From the NCBI GenBank assembly GCA_030144725.1, contig JASKMD010000028.1, positions 4,819,521 to 4,883,520 of the forward strand: 64,000 nt of DNA, written 5' to 3'. The stretch comes from Haematococcus lacustris. Lineage: Eukaryota > Chlorophyta > Chlorophyceae > Chlamydomonadales > Haematococcaceae. Positions 22,174-33,820 of this stretch are shown piece by piece; positions within the stretch are counted from its first letter, which is position 1; each line of letters begins with the position of its first letter. Position numbers and translations under genes: made by a program. The notes under the pieces were generated by a model. The model saw only the letters and a list, made by a program, of their open reading frames with translations, ran no database searches and was not told where the DNA came from.

Positions 22174-25100
22174 ATGGCTTCGGGAGGCTTTCACTGTCGC
22201 AGTGAGCGGGAGGTGGACGTGAAGAGCACAACCGGGAAGGTAGGTGCAGCTGACTCTCTACGTCAATGGAAACAGCGTTCGCAACGCTTGCAGCTGTGTC
22301 CATGCAGCACGTTGGCCCTGGCAGCTATGAGCTTGCTGGCGAGCCCCTTCCCGCATCCCCCACTGGCCGTGGCCCTGCTCCCGCCCCTTTCATGTCTAGG
22401 TCGGTGCACTGCAGCTCGCAGCCAAGAGAAAAATATGAAAACATCAGCCATTCAGCACAGAGTGTAGCACTGGAAGCATGTGCCATCAGCCATGTCATGC
22501 TTGGCGTATGAACTTACGATAGAGTAAGCCAGGCAGGCACAATGGGCCAAGCTGGTAGACAACCAAAACAGTGCAGTGCCAGCTGGCGGGCAAGCCAAGC
22601 AGTCCACTCTGACTGGAATCTCCATGCCTGGGCCGCGGAAGTGGTGGCCTCAGCAAAGTCAGCTGGACAAGCCCAGGCAGCTGCCTTGGTTCGTTTTGGC
22701 ACCAGCCAAGGCCACCTGGGGCGCTTGGTGACTAGCTCCATGTCCGGGGTCGACCTGGCATATCTAGCACAGCATGCTGTGGTTCCCTGGGACATATGCC
22801 GTCTGTGTGTATCAACTGTCGATAGCACTGAGTAGCGCCAGAGCCAGGGTCAGGGTTGTGTCAACAAGCTGCCCATGCATTACCATGGCACATGGTGGTT
22901 GCTGTGGTTAGGCAATGCAGGTGTGACCTACACTGCAGTGGGTGTGTGTCACTGGGTTTCCACTTTGCTTCTTAACTTGTCAGCATTGACATCGCATGAA
23001 GTGATCAGCGGCAGTTCATCTGGCTTTATGTGGACCTAGGCTAAAGCTGTCCCATGTGGGACTGCATGCTTGTCTACCACACCTGCTTGCTGGCACCCTC
23101 AGCACCATGTGCTGCACAGGAGCAGCTTGTAACAATGCCATGCAGCTTTCTAGTGTCATGCCATGTCCTACCTTCATGCACGCAACACCAGTACCATGCT
23201 ATTGCTCTGTTGATGGCAGGGCAACCCACAGGTGTGTCCCCAACTGCTTGCTGACCTGCCCACCTCCCCTCCTGCAGCCTGGAGCGCTCTTGGATGGACG
23301 TCTCTGCGACCCATGTGACCAACCCAGGCCCAGGGGCATATGACGCCCACCAGGTGACGCCCCGCTGTCCCTCTCCCTCTGTGCAGCTGCATGCAGCCAT
23401 GCTGCCTGTATTGGCGCCAAGGTGTCCAGCCTGTACATTTTGACCGCCATCTTGACCGCCATCCTGATCGCCATCCTGATCACTATCCTGGGCACAGCAA
23501 AACTCAGCAGCGAGTGTACAGGCACTGGGCAGTGAGGATGGCCCGCCTTTGCCGCTTCCTGCTCTTCTACAACCACATCAGCACTGGGAGCAGCAGACGC
23601 AACACTGCTCCAGCATATACAAGGCAGGCATGCTGATGACCATGCGCTGTGACACACTCCCAGGCCAAGGACTGTGCCACGGCTAAGCATGTCGCCCCCT
23701 TGGGCAACACACTGGTCTTTGCCAGCGGCGTGGACCGCCTGCACGTTGACAAGAGCGGTGCCTGGCAGCCAGGGTGAGCGGTAGCCAGGATGCCTGGCAT
23801 GTTATGTAGGGTAGAGCAGGGCGGGGCAGAGCAGGGCGGGGCAGAGCAGGGAAAGGTGGTCAGGATCAGGCAGGCAGGGTGGACGGAGTTATCCTTGCCT
23901 GCACCCACGTCTTCTTGCCTGGCTCGTTTTAAAGAGCTGCACGTCAATGCCTGCAGGCCTGGCACCTATTCAGAAGGCAATGTGTGGCTGAAGAACACGC
24001 ACCACTACCGTGCACCACCATCTAAACAGGTGTGTTGGGAGGGTTGTTCTAGGAATGCAACATGCTGGCAGAACACTTGGTGCCCTTACTCACAAACACT
24101 GCACCTGAACATCAGACTTGATGATGAAAACTATGCCAGCTTTGCTGAATGTGGAGGCCAAGTGACTTAGATAAAAATGCCTTGATTCTCAGCACAGCTT
24201 CCTGTACTGCTCCTGTATTGCATGTTTCATCCAATAGCCCTTCCCCTCAACAACCCCACTTATGCATTCTTGTGTTTGCTGCAGCCTGCCCTGCCCCTTG
24301 CTCAGCCTCTCATCATCCATACCCATACATCCTTGTTTGCGACGTGAACCGCTCTGCAGCGCCTCGTGTTTGACCGCACTACGTCAGCGCCCTCCATTCC
24401 CTCCAAGGACCAGAGCTACGGATATGAAGAGGGCCAGGCCGGCATGCTGATTCAGCAGAAGCCGACAGAGCCTATGTACACTGGAGTCGGCAGGTGGGAA
24501 GGGCACCCTAATCACCCTAACCACCCAGCACCCCTTACCCGCTCCCTGGACCTTTAATGCTAGCGTCACAATGGTACTGCCAATGACATGTGCGAATGCA
24601 AGTGATGCGTGGTTGTGAAACATTCCATGGGTGCTTAAGTGTGACCTTGAAGGTAGGAGGTGTGACGTGGTTGGGGCTGCAGGGACAAGGTGGGCCCCGG
24701 CTCCTATGACGTCATCAATTCTGGCCCCAAGCCTGGCCCCAAGGTGGTGCAGTGGTGCGTGAGCCGTACCAAGCGTGGCCTCAGAGTCTCAAGTGACACC
24801 CCTGGGCCGGGCCAGTACAACCCTGCCAAGGCAAGGCTCACGCCAAGCACAACAGCAACAGCACACCACAGGCCTTGCTGGTGACGCACTTGCGCTTTTG
24901 TAGGTTGCAGGCTGTGCTGCCTCTACCCTGGTGGCCCCATAGCCAGTTCACTTCATGGCCATGACTGCGCACAGCAGCTGAACAAATATGCTCACAGAAG
25001 TCATAGAGGGCGTGTAGCAGGGAGGGAGGGTCCTGCAGGGAGACCATGGTGCAAGTTGCATACCTCTGCCACCCTTGTACTCGTGGCTGATTTGTGTCCA

Positions 25101-25418
25101 GCAGCCTTGTTGATTGGCCAGCGCCACCTGATGCTGCCATCCACTGTCGATCTGTCATTGTGCTTCCTGGCTTGTTGGCTGCCCTGTTCTGATGTGATTC
25201 TGTGGGGTTGTGCGCTGATGCTACCAAGCCCTCCCCTGACACTGCTACTGTAGCATAAACTGTGACATGTGGCTACAGGACACCAAACAGGGCACCGGCA
25301 TCGTGGTCAGCATTGGAGGTGTGGACGTTCAGTTTGGCGGTGCCAGTGGAACAAGCCAGTTTGCTTCCAAAGTGCCTATCCATGCCCAGCGGCAAGTGCA
25401 GGTGTGTGTGCGCGTGCG

Positions 25419-25460
<42 letters not shown>

Positions 25461-28400
25461 TGTGCATGTGTGTGCATGCTTTTGAGTTGCATCCTATGCA
25501 ATGGGCCTGCCCACCCCTCTTTCTCTGCTTGCTCCTTCTAAATATAGGCCCGCCTGCTGCTCAGCCTCACCTCTGCACCCCAGACCTTGCGCTACCACGC
25601 TGTACAGCCTACCCACTGCCTACCCTGCATTGTCTGCCCACTCTTCGCCCTAGGGCTCTTTTCCTCAACCTGTGGCACCTCCCATGCCTCGCAATCCGTG
25701 CTCCCTTGGTGCTGTCAGGCGCTTGCATCACCCTGTGGGGTCATGAAACATTCACCCAAACGCATCACCACGCCGCCCATTGGCATGTGCCAGCCACTGC
25801 CGCTCTCAGCCCAGTTACCTCACCTGTGACTTCGCTATCGCACCGCTCTTTACTCGCCACCCATCTGCATGTGCCAGCCACTGCCGCCCTCGCCTCACTT
25901 CAGTCTTCGCAACCGCACCGCTCTTAAACTGCAGGAATGGGAACAGACGCCCGGGCCAGGAGCTTACAACCCGGTGCAAATGCTCGGTGCGGCGCCGTTG
26001 CCACGCGAGGTACGTACAGCACAACCTAAACACTGCCGCGGCGCACAAGGCCCTACCCAGCATCTATCACACCAGCCGTGCACTTGGTTGCCTGCTCCAT
26101 CCATATTTTTGCCCATCCTCTCTCGCAATGCACACACTGCAGTCAACGAGTCGTGGCACTTGTCTGCGCCGCAGATGCAATTCTTCGGATCCACAGCACG
26201 ACGAGGCAGCCAGGTTGACCCAATGAATAGTTTGAGTGCCCCGACCTACTTCAAGAATCCCGGGTGAGGTGGGCCCGTCGCTGCGCTTCGTGCAGGGCTA
26301 AATGAATTTGTGTCAAGTCGGTGTCGTACCGTGCCGGGTTATAGTCCCCACCGCGACCCCCACAGCTGTTCATAGTCTGTCACGGCACCTGCACCTGCAG
26401 TCCTGGCGCATATAATACGCCCATCAAAGGCGTGTCGGTCACGCAGCAGTCGCTAAGCGACCCGCGACCTTTCAACGCCACCTCCAACCGCTTCAGCGAA
26501 AACAAAAACGGCGTTCCTGGACCAGGTGTGCATACACCATTTGCTAGGCTTCCTCTTTATTAAGCAGGCCCTGCACAGTGCAGACCTTGCGAGTCGTTGC
26601 TGCAGCTGTTACATAATTGTACCGTTTGCAGCATCACACATCATCTGCAGCTTCCATAGCCATGTTCACCCCCCCTGAGGCGCCTGCCATTAGCTTGTCA
26701 CCTATCCCTGATTCAGAAAACTTTGCAGAAACTTGGCAGTCTCATACACTGGCCTGTGGTACTCAATGGCCAAGATGGCCTGTGGTGTTGCGTGGCCACC
26801 TTGTTTGGGTGTACTATTATGTGCAGGGGAGTACAGACCAGACCAGGTTGTTAACCTAGCCAAGAGCATCGCAGACAAGGCCGCCATCAGCAAAGGAGGG
26901 GTGTTTGGCTCCACTGCATCAAGGTGGGTCGCCCCTGCAGCCAGGCCTTGATTCCCCAGCCAGCCCGGTGAGTTGCCCCCGCGGCCAGTTTTGCAGCGCA
27001 GCCACCTAAGGTTGTGTGGGTGTGTGCGGCACCTTGCCCACCTCGTCCTCCTCTTGTGAGTGGGCAGCTGCGTGACGATGGGGTGGAGATCACTGAGGTG
27101 GTATAAGTAAAGTCAGGGGCAACGTGCCTGCTTTATGGTCCCTGGATCATCGGTTTCTTGGCTGGGCCCTTCTTTTGCTTGTCAGTGCCCTTCCGCTTCT
27201 TCCTAAAGGAGTGATGTCACATGTAGAGACCAGCACAGCTTTCTGTGCAACTTCTGCCTTAGCCTACCTAAGCCTGCCAGGGTATGCCTGACAGCCAGCA
27301 GCCTTCCTTGACTATCTTAGTCCTGCTTAGTTGCTTAGTCCACCATGCTGACCTTTTACCCATATGATACCTTATACCTTATACCTTATACATATATGAC
27401 AGCCAGCAGTCTAGCCTGCCCCACCCTCATTCACATGCTTCCCTCATCCATAGGTGGACTGCGGAGGAGGCTGCAGCTGCTGCCCGCATCAAGCCCGGGC
27501 CAGGCAACTATGACGCAAAGCTGGACTCTTCAAAGCCAGTGCACAAGGGCAATGATGCGGTGAGAGCAAGCTCCGTCCAGCAAGGCTGCCAAGTGGGATG
27601 ACACACCCTCTGCATCCCAGGAAACCCAACATCTCCCTTGTTGCACGAGTTTGGGAGGCACGAGGCATGAACCGCTAGCTTGAAGAATGCAGGGCCGCAG
27701 AATGCCTCAATTAAGACTCTACTTGCCCCTGTCTGTTGCCCAGCAGCTGCACCAGGCTGGGAAAACACACAAGCAGAGAGAACAAGAAGTAAGACAACAA
27801 AACACTGCGCCTGTGCAGCAATCGTATTACCCGTTCCAAGGCCACCTACCTAAGGGCTGGCCCACCTGCTGGGCTAATCCATGCTGATGCTTGCACCATT
27901 GTTTTGCGCTCAACCCGACCCCGTGCTGGTGAGCCTGGTCGCAGGTCTTTGCATCGCGGGCACCTCGATTCCGCGCTCGCACTGCGCCCACGGCCTTGGA
28001 CACTTCTGACATCGACCCTGAGAGCGGGCAGGGGCAGGTGAAGGGCGACCCCGCCGCCCTAGGACCTGGCTCCTACAACCTGCCTGACGGCTGGTCTCGC
28101 AAGGTAGAGCTCATGCAGCGCCTGAAAGCATTGAGGCAGGGAGAGTCTCAGGCAAAACCAAGTTTGAGTGGACAGGAGGGCATGCAGCTGGGGTGTGGCA
28201 AGTCACAACTGAGCTTTAATGCAGTGTTTTGGCACACCATCTCAGCACCACCCCTCTGCATGTGATTGCCTCCTTCCCCTTGAACCCTGCACCGGACCCC
28301 TCAGCCTCCCTCCCTCTGCCACTCACTTCTGCCTCCTTGCCCTGCCCCGCGCTCCCTGGCATCAACCCCGCAGAGCCGTAGCTACCACACAGCTGCTTTT

Positions 28401-29492
28401 GGCTCTGAGTCAGGTCGGGCAGTACCTCAAGGGCCAGGCGCCAACCTGAACACCCCAGGCCCAGGAAGGTAGGCAGTGTGACACTGAGGCACCCCATGGG
28501 TGTGGAAAAGTGAGGGTGGTAATGGGCACATGGAACAGCCAGGGCTGCATACAGCCAGAGCCCAGTGCTGGTCTGCCACAGTGAATGTCACGAGCATGTT
28601 TTGAGGACAACTTTGTAGCTTAGTTGCATTTTGAAGAGGGAAAAAGTGGACAAGAAAGAGTGAGACATGCAAGAGTGAGGCCTGGATCTAACCACCCCCT
28701 CCCAGCCCCTGGCTTGCAGCTGATGGGTTTGCTCAGCTCCCGCCTTGCCTGACACCAAGACGTCTGTGACCATCCCATTCTTCATTCCATCCATGCTGTA
28801 TGCTTAACGGCATGCTGAGGGATGGCTGAGGGATTATGTGGCATCCTGCTCACCTGCCCTTGCCACCTGCTGCCCTGCTACCAGCTGGCTACCCTGCCCA
28901 CCTGCCCTTGCCACCTCCTGCCCTGCTGCCCCCAGGTACAACACCACCAAGGATGTGGACAAGGCCTTCAAGCCGCTGTCCAACCCCAGCAAGGAAACCG
29001 TGTTTGGATCCCAGGTGCGACCCCCTCCCCTGCCTTCTGCCAGCTGAGCAACATGGCATCGAGCATGTCAGCTGTGCATGGCATCATACCATGCACACCA
29101 TGCATCCACAACTAACACACGGTATCAGCACAGAAGCATAGTAAGGCTGGCTCAGCTAGATTAGGCACAGCCACTATGCATGGCCTATATGCGTGGCCAA
29201 TATGCATGGCCTGCCTGCAGCAAGCCAGTCTTGAATATGGCTGGATAAATGTTTGAGTCTCAATGTACATCAGAGCACTGGCCCTAATTCATCCTGCCAC
29301 TGTCAGGCAATGACGAGGACAATGATGATGTTGTTGAGTTTGCCTGCCTCAGACCGCCGTGCGCCTCCTTTCCAGGTGGGACGTTTCCGCACCAATGGCA
29401 CCTACACGCCTGGTGTCGGGCAATACAACCTGCAGCAAGATCTCACGCGCAAGAGCTACAACATCACCTACCATGGTGTCTCTGTGGCATGA
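22174..29492 (+). CDS. sperm-tail PG-rich repeat (SHIPPO/STPG) protein, probable axonemal protein
   Basis: Predicted flagellar microtubule-associated protein. Exons: 22174-22239, 22308-22399, 23278-23353, 23664-23773, 23957-24029, 24360-24493, 24683-24830, 25279-25401, 25935-26009, 26175-26263, 26401-26525, 26827-26923, 27454-27559, 27945-28103, 28374-28468, 28936-29014, 29376-29492 (1764 nt, 587 aa). About twelve PG-rich repeats are visible, among them VGPGSYEL, NPGPGAYDA, VGPGSYDV, TPGPGQYNP, TPGPGAYNP, PGPGEYRP, KPGPGNYDA, LGPGSYNLP, TPGPGRYNT and GVGQYNL. Several exon junctions fall inside or next to a repeat. Such repeats occur in STPG1/STPG2 and related cilia proteins that line the inside of doublet microtubules. 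Which orthologue this is cannot be settled by eye. Intron 7 uses a GC donor (AAG/gcaagg at 24831). Intron 12 carries a transposon remnant. Confidence 0.85.
25420..25460. repeat. (GT)n microsatellite in STPG intron 8
   Basis: About 20 GT units directly after the donor site of exon 8, so the donor itself (CAG/gtgtgtgtg) merges into the repeat. Confidence 0.9.
27150..27275 (-). pseudogene. Fanzor-like element, N-terminal/5' end fragment
   Basis: On the minus strand, 27217-27155 encodes a Lys-rich stretch (RKKRKGTDKQKKGPAKK) that matches the N-terminus of the family (MAKKKRKG... at 32863 and 34597). The adjoining non-coding text, GAGTGATGTCACATGTAGAG from 27212, is nearly identical to 34664-34690. 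It is a fragment of the same mobile family in intron 12 of the STPG gene. Confidence 0.6.
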
Positions 29493-31204
29493 CCGTGGAC
29501 AACACCTGATGCAAACTCCTGCCCTGCTCAGCCTGGCCCCTGCAGTTCCATCAGTCTGTTCCCGCAGCGAGCGGCGTTGGGGCCAACTGCCTAAGCCTGT
29601 TGCACATGCTCATCATGGACAACATCCAATGCAAGCCCCAACTGTGTGTGGGTACTTGCCCTGGACACAATGCCAGCACAAACCCCACCACCACACACGG
29701 CCTGCTGCTACCAGGCAAGCATGCAGGCAAGCATGCAGGCAAGCATGCAGGCAGGCAAGCTGTATTGCAGCATTGTCTTGGTGGCTGTAGCGCCTACTGA
29801 AGAGCTGTAGCGCAGCAACCATGGCATGCTGGAGGTCTTGCGGGCCCTTTGCCATGCTGGTCAGCTGCTCCTGCCAGAGAAGGCGTCAGGGGCATCACCA
29901 TCCCCTATGACTTAGCCGGGGCTGTGTTGCCTGGTCACCTGCCTGGCTCCCTCACCCTCACGAGGTGATAGTTGCTGGCAAGGTGTGGCTCATGTCAGCA
30001 GCCCAGTGCAGGGTGCCATGCTGCCAGGTATTATGAATCACATGCTGTCACTTGTCATGGTCAAGATGCTAGCTAAGGTTCCAATAGTAAGTGTAGGTCA
30101 GCAGTTCAAGCCGATGCCAGCATGCATCACACGCATGGGTTAGCCATGACGATCGTCTTCTCCAGACATGCCCAGTCTGCTTAGCTGCTTGTGACCAAGG
30201 AGATGGCACAGCCTGACAAGCAAACGGCTGTGTGGCAGGGGCAGGGCATATGGCAGGGCTGATGCAGCCTATTTTAAGCGCGGCCGGCAGAGGAGTACAT
30301 GGACGGCTTGTGTGCTGTGTGGCAGGGGCAGGGCATATTGAGTGGAAGGTAACACCAGCCGCACACAGTCCACTCTTGTCCCATGTGATGCTCCCACACA
30401 CCCAATGCCCCTCCCTGCCTTCTGCTGCGCCCAGCCTGCTCCAGTGACACTGGCCCCTGCCGCAACCCGCTGTGATGCACGAGGCCACCACCCACTGGGG
30501 CCCCTGCCCTGCTGAGCCTGGCACACTGTGGCGCCCCTGGCCTTTCCAATCAGAGTCCCCGCAGCGAGCAGCCCTGGGACCATTGCCCAGGACTGTGGCA
30601 CATACTTATGCTGTGGTTGCCAGCTACAGGCTGCTTGGTCAGCGTGTACAATGTCAATGCATCACGATTGGTAGGAAGTGCCAGGGTCATTCGATTGGTA
30701 GGCCTCGCTCAGGGCTGAGGGTCAGGCACATGATAGCACATGATAGCACCAAGCATACCAGAATTAAAACCAGGCATACACATCTTTTGGATACTGTGGG
30801 CAGGGAACGGTGATGATTGACATCGTGGTTCAGACTTGACTCTAATACTGTGTCCAAGGATATGACCTGCACAGTCCACTAGAACCTAGCCAGGGCTATG
30901 TTGTTAGATAGGTATCTCATGGGCAAATATTCGTCGGCATGAATCACATGCTTGCACGTAAAAACAGTTTAACAAACAGATTTGCGGCTGTATTTCAGCA
31001 GTGAAGCTTTGAGAGGGTCTAGCAGCTTGACATGGGGTTGTAGGCCTAGACTGCACCTTGTTGTCCATGCCTGCATACTCCATGTCTGTGGCAGGCAGCA
31101 CTGGCCGCCAGGGCGCCAGCACAGGTTGTCTCAGCACACTGCATGTTGAAAGCTGCATTGTAGCCCTGGCCTAATCACTCATGGCCTAGTCGCTAAATGT
31201 TGTC
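29493..31204. other. intergenic region with low-copy repeats, no gene seen
   Basis: No convincing exon. 30309-30485 is repeated at 35221-35371 inside a redoxin intron (shared text: GGCAGGGGCAGGGCAT, CACTGGCCCCTGCCGCAACC). 29520-29640 and 30495-30615 are imperfect copies of each other around CCCTGCT.AGCCTGG and CCCGCAGCGAGC. GCAAGCATGCAG units lie in tandem at about 29715-29755. Confidence 0.6.
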
Positions 31205-31581
31205 CTGACAGCCCCCTCGTCCCTCACTAGGGCCTCCATTTGAGCCGGACCAGTAGTGGCCACTAGCGCCCACTAACGGGAATACTAGGGATCACTAGTG
31301 GCCCGACTCAGATGGTGTTAATGGGCTGTGTGGACCCCATCTGAGTCGACTGTGTGTACCCGGTGCACATGGACATGGTGCATGAGTGCCTACCACATGT
31401 GACAAACGCTATCGAAAAAGGTGCAGTATTGAGTGAGTATGTGCATGAAGATTACCAACCCCATGTTGGGGACACCTGACTACCACCTACACTACTGCCT
31501 GACCGCGAGGGCTATTGTGTAGAGTTGGCATGACAAACTTACGCTTATTGTAAGCTGATAACAGCTCAAATGGGGGGCACA
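31205..31581 (-). repeat. conserved 3' non-coding block of the Fanzor-like element (copy A)
   Basis: Lies directly downstream (minus strand) of the Fanzor-like ORF stop. It recurs as solo copies at 34250-34470 and 37243-37480. A strong hairpin spans 31236-31315: the inner arms GGCCACTAG and CTAGTGGCC are perfect complements, and the outer arms CCATTTGAGC and ACTCAGATGG pair with one wobble and one mismatch. Copy A has about 90 extra nt near 31400-31485 compared with the solo copies. It is a candidate guide-RNA locus or element end. Confidence 0.6.
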
Positions 31582-32863
31582 CTACTGTGCCACAGCAGGC
31601 TGCTGCTGCTGCTCCTGGGCCTTTGATGGCTTGTCTTGCAGCTGCTTGTAGCCCAGGCCATGGTACTCCTTGCCCTTGGCTGGCAGAGCTTCCTGCTCAG
31701 GCCAGTAGCACAGCTCCAGCGGGCGCCACCTGCTCTCCCCAATGCGCTGCATGTTCAGCGCTGCAATGCAGTCCCTGTCCAGCCACCTGCCTGGCTGTGG
31801 GGCTGGCTTGGCTTTGGCAGCCTTGCCCTTGCCTTTGCCCTTGCCCTCAATGGGCTGGGTGGGCTCAGCTGCCGGCTCAGCCTTGGTGCGCTTGTTGCGC
31901 TTGGCTGGCAGGGGAGTGCTGGGCCCTGGCTCTGAGGCTGCTGGCTGTGTGGCTGCCTGGCTGCTGCGTGGGGCCTGTGGTGGCTTGCGAGGGGGCACTA
32001 CTGGGCACCACATCAGGCCCTGCACTGGCTAGTCACGCTGCTGGCTCCATGCTGGGCGCACCAGGCGCTGTTCCACCTGCCCTGTTGGTGGCTTCCAGCC
32101 TGCAGGTCTTGTGGCACTGAGTGTGTTCAGCTCCACCTCACAGGGCTGCTTGCCATTCACTGCTGAGCTGACCTGGGTGGTGCAGTGCTCATCCACGAGC
32201 ACCACCCTGCCCCGCCGCTGGCCTTCGCCCCTGGGCCTGCACACCACCTTGCAGCAAGCACGCAACACCGCATCAGCACCCCACCCTCCCCCAGTGCCAA
32301 TGTTAGCTGCACCAAAGAACACCACCAGCTGCTTGGCATGCCCATGGCGCTCCATGGACACCTCCGCCGGATCCTCTTCCAACTGCAGCCATGCACACAA
32401 GGCACACACATGGTGGCTGATATGGTGGCACCAGGTTAGGCATGGCACAGTCAACTACCTTTTCACGTTATGCCTAACCCACCACCTCCCAGTCCCTTAC
32501 CCTCCCTCCCTCCCACCCTCCCTCACCTTCTTGAAGAACTGCTCCAGCGCCCAGTCCTGGGCTCCGTACAGCCGCAGCCGCTGCTGTGCCCACTTGGGGT
32601 CCAGGTACACCTCCCACACCGCATCCCAGGTGGCCAGGGTGACAGTGATGTGCTTCAGGTTGGCCTCCAGGGAGGTGCCGGCTGAGCTTGCTGCTGCCAG
32701 GTGCTGGTGGGGCTTGATTGGTGCTAGCCACCGCTCAGTGTTACGGCGGGCATTGTTCAGGCCGCTGGCATGCTTCACCTGGCCCTTGGTCAGCTTCCAT
32801 TGGCCCTTGGTCAGCTTTCCCGGGTCCTTCTTGTGCTTGTCCCTTCCGCTTCTTCTTAGCCAT
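31582..32863 (-). pseudogene. Fanzor/TnpB-like RNA-guided nuclease gene, decayed copy
   Basis: Two exons can be read: 32863-32527 and 32382-31582, with a 144-nt GT-AG intron. Parts in order: a basic N-terminus MAKKKRKG resembling a nuclear localisation signal; WEVYLDPKWAQQRLRLYGAQ, like the helical part between RuvC-I and RuvC-II; KQLVVFFGAANIG; VVLVDEHCTTQVSS, fitting the RuvC-II Glu (family: VDExRTS); a Lys-rich linker; DRDCIAALN, fitting RuvC-III. Damage: a 1-nt frameshift shortly after the start codon, no recognisable RuvC-I Asp segment (apparently deleted), and a TAG at 32029-32031 where a sense codon is expected before GLMWC. The protein would therefore be inactive. Family call is from motif order (E...DRDxxAAxN with the zinc-ribbon-like GLMWC between) and needs a profile search. 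Confidence 0.65.
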
Positions 32864-33039
32864 CACGCTGAGTCGGGCGGTGGCCTATTAAGGCAACTTG
32901 GGATTCCCAAATACATGCTACATGAAAATACACGCTACATTCCAGCCAGATCACGGCCTTCTTGTACAATGCCGAGCAGAACCCTCCAGCCTTGAGTAAC
33001 GGACTTGAAGCAGGGCCTGGCACGGCCCTGCCTAATGCC

Positions 33040-33255
33040 GGCGTTGTCCTGACAGCCTTGCCCTTGGTGGGCTGCTTTTTTTTGCTTCTTCTTCTTCTTC
33101 CTGAGCTCAGCTACCTGCTCTGCCTTAGCGCACTTGGCTGGCGGGGATGCTGGGCCTCACCTCTGAAGCTGCTGGCTCTGCAGCTGGTTTGCAGCAGCAC
33201 CTTTGAGCTCCGGCTTGTCATGCTGCTGGCTCACCCATGCTACTGTAGTTGAGAG
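33040..33255 (-). pseudogene. diverged Fanzor-like linker fragment
   Basis: The plus-strand text from 33120 (GCGCACTTGGCTGGCGGG...) and the following Leu/Gln-rich segment resemble 31880-31970, the Lys/Ala-rich linker region of the neighbouring Fanzor-like copy. The minus-strand peptide holds a run of Lys residues followed by Gln-rich text. Highly diverged and short. Confidence 0.35.
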
Positions 33256-33299
33256 TGGAGTGGCCATTAGTGCCTGCCACAGGGCGACCATAGCCTCCT

Positions 33300-33700
33300 T
33301 GCAAGGCTTGTGAAACCATGCAGGTCGACAGGAATACACGAAGAAGTGGGAGCCAGCAGCCGTAGCAGTAGTGGGAGCGCTTATCAAGAAAGTATGGGCT
33401 GGGTATGGGGTGGGGCCGGGTGAGGAGTGGGCAGGCCAGGTGGGTGGTGCTTGTTGCAGCAAAAGTTGGGGTTGGAGAGAGTTTTGAAGGTGGTGGATGT
33501 GTAAGGAGCCTCGGGACTCAACCCTGCCCATGTGCCGCGCAGTTCCTAGAGGAGGCTGAGGCCCTCTCCACGCAGTGCTACGAATGTGTGAAGCAGGTGG
33601 TGATCTTCTTTGGCAAGGCTGGCATTGGCCCCCGGGGTGGTCGACTGCAACTGACAGCACCGAAACCTGTGATCGCAGAAGCGGTTCTTACAGCATACTG
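33300..33700 (+). pseudogene. diverged Fanzor-like core fragment on the opposite strand
   Basis: Plus-strand exons can be read at about 33318-33391 (EYTKKWEPAAVAVVGALIKK) and 33541-33640 after a GCGCAG acceptor (FLEEAEALSTQ, then KQVVIFFGKAGIGPRGG). The second matches KQLVVFFGAANIG of the minus-strand copy, followed by the same Gly-rich turn. It then runs into unrelated sequence. It is therefore a second family member, head-to-head with 31582-32863 and truncated. Confidence 0.45.
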
Positions 33701-33820
33701 ACCGCGTCAGGGACGCGGATTAGCATTAAACAAGGCCAGTAATGGGGTGTTGCAAATGCACAAATCCTAATGAGAAGGTGTGTAATGCAGAAGCTAGACC
33801 GCACGCTGTGAAGCGTAGCG

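Noticed and set aside
31587..32120. Plus-strand frame of 177 codons
   Set aside because: Antisense shadow of the GC-rich Fanzor-like coding sequence on the minus strand.
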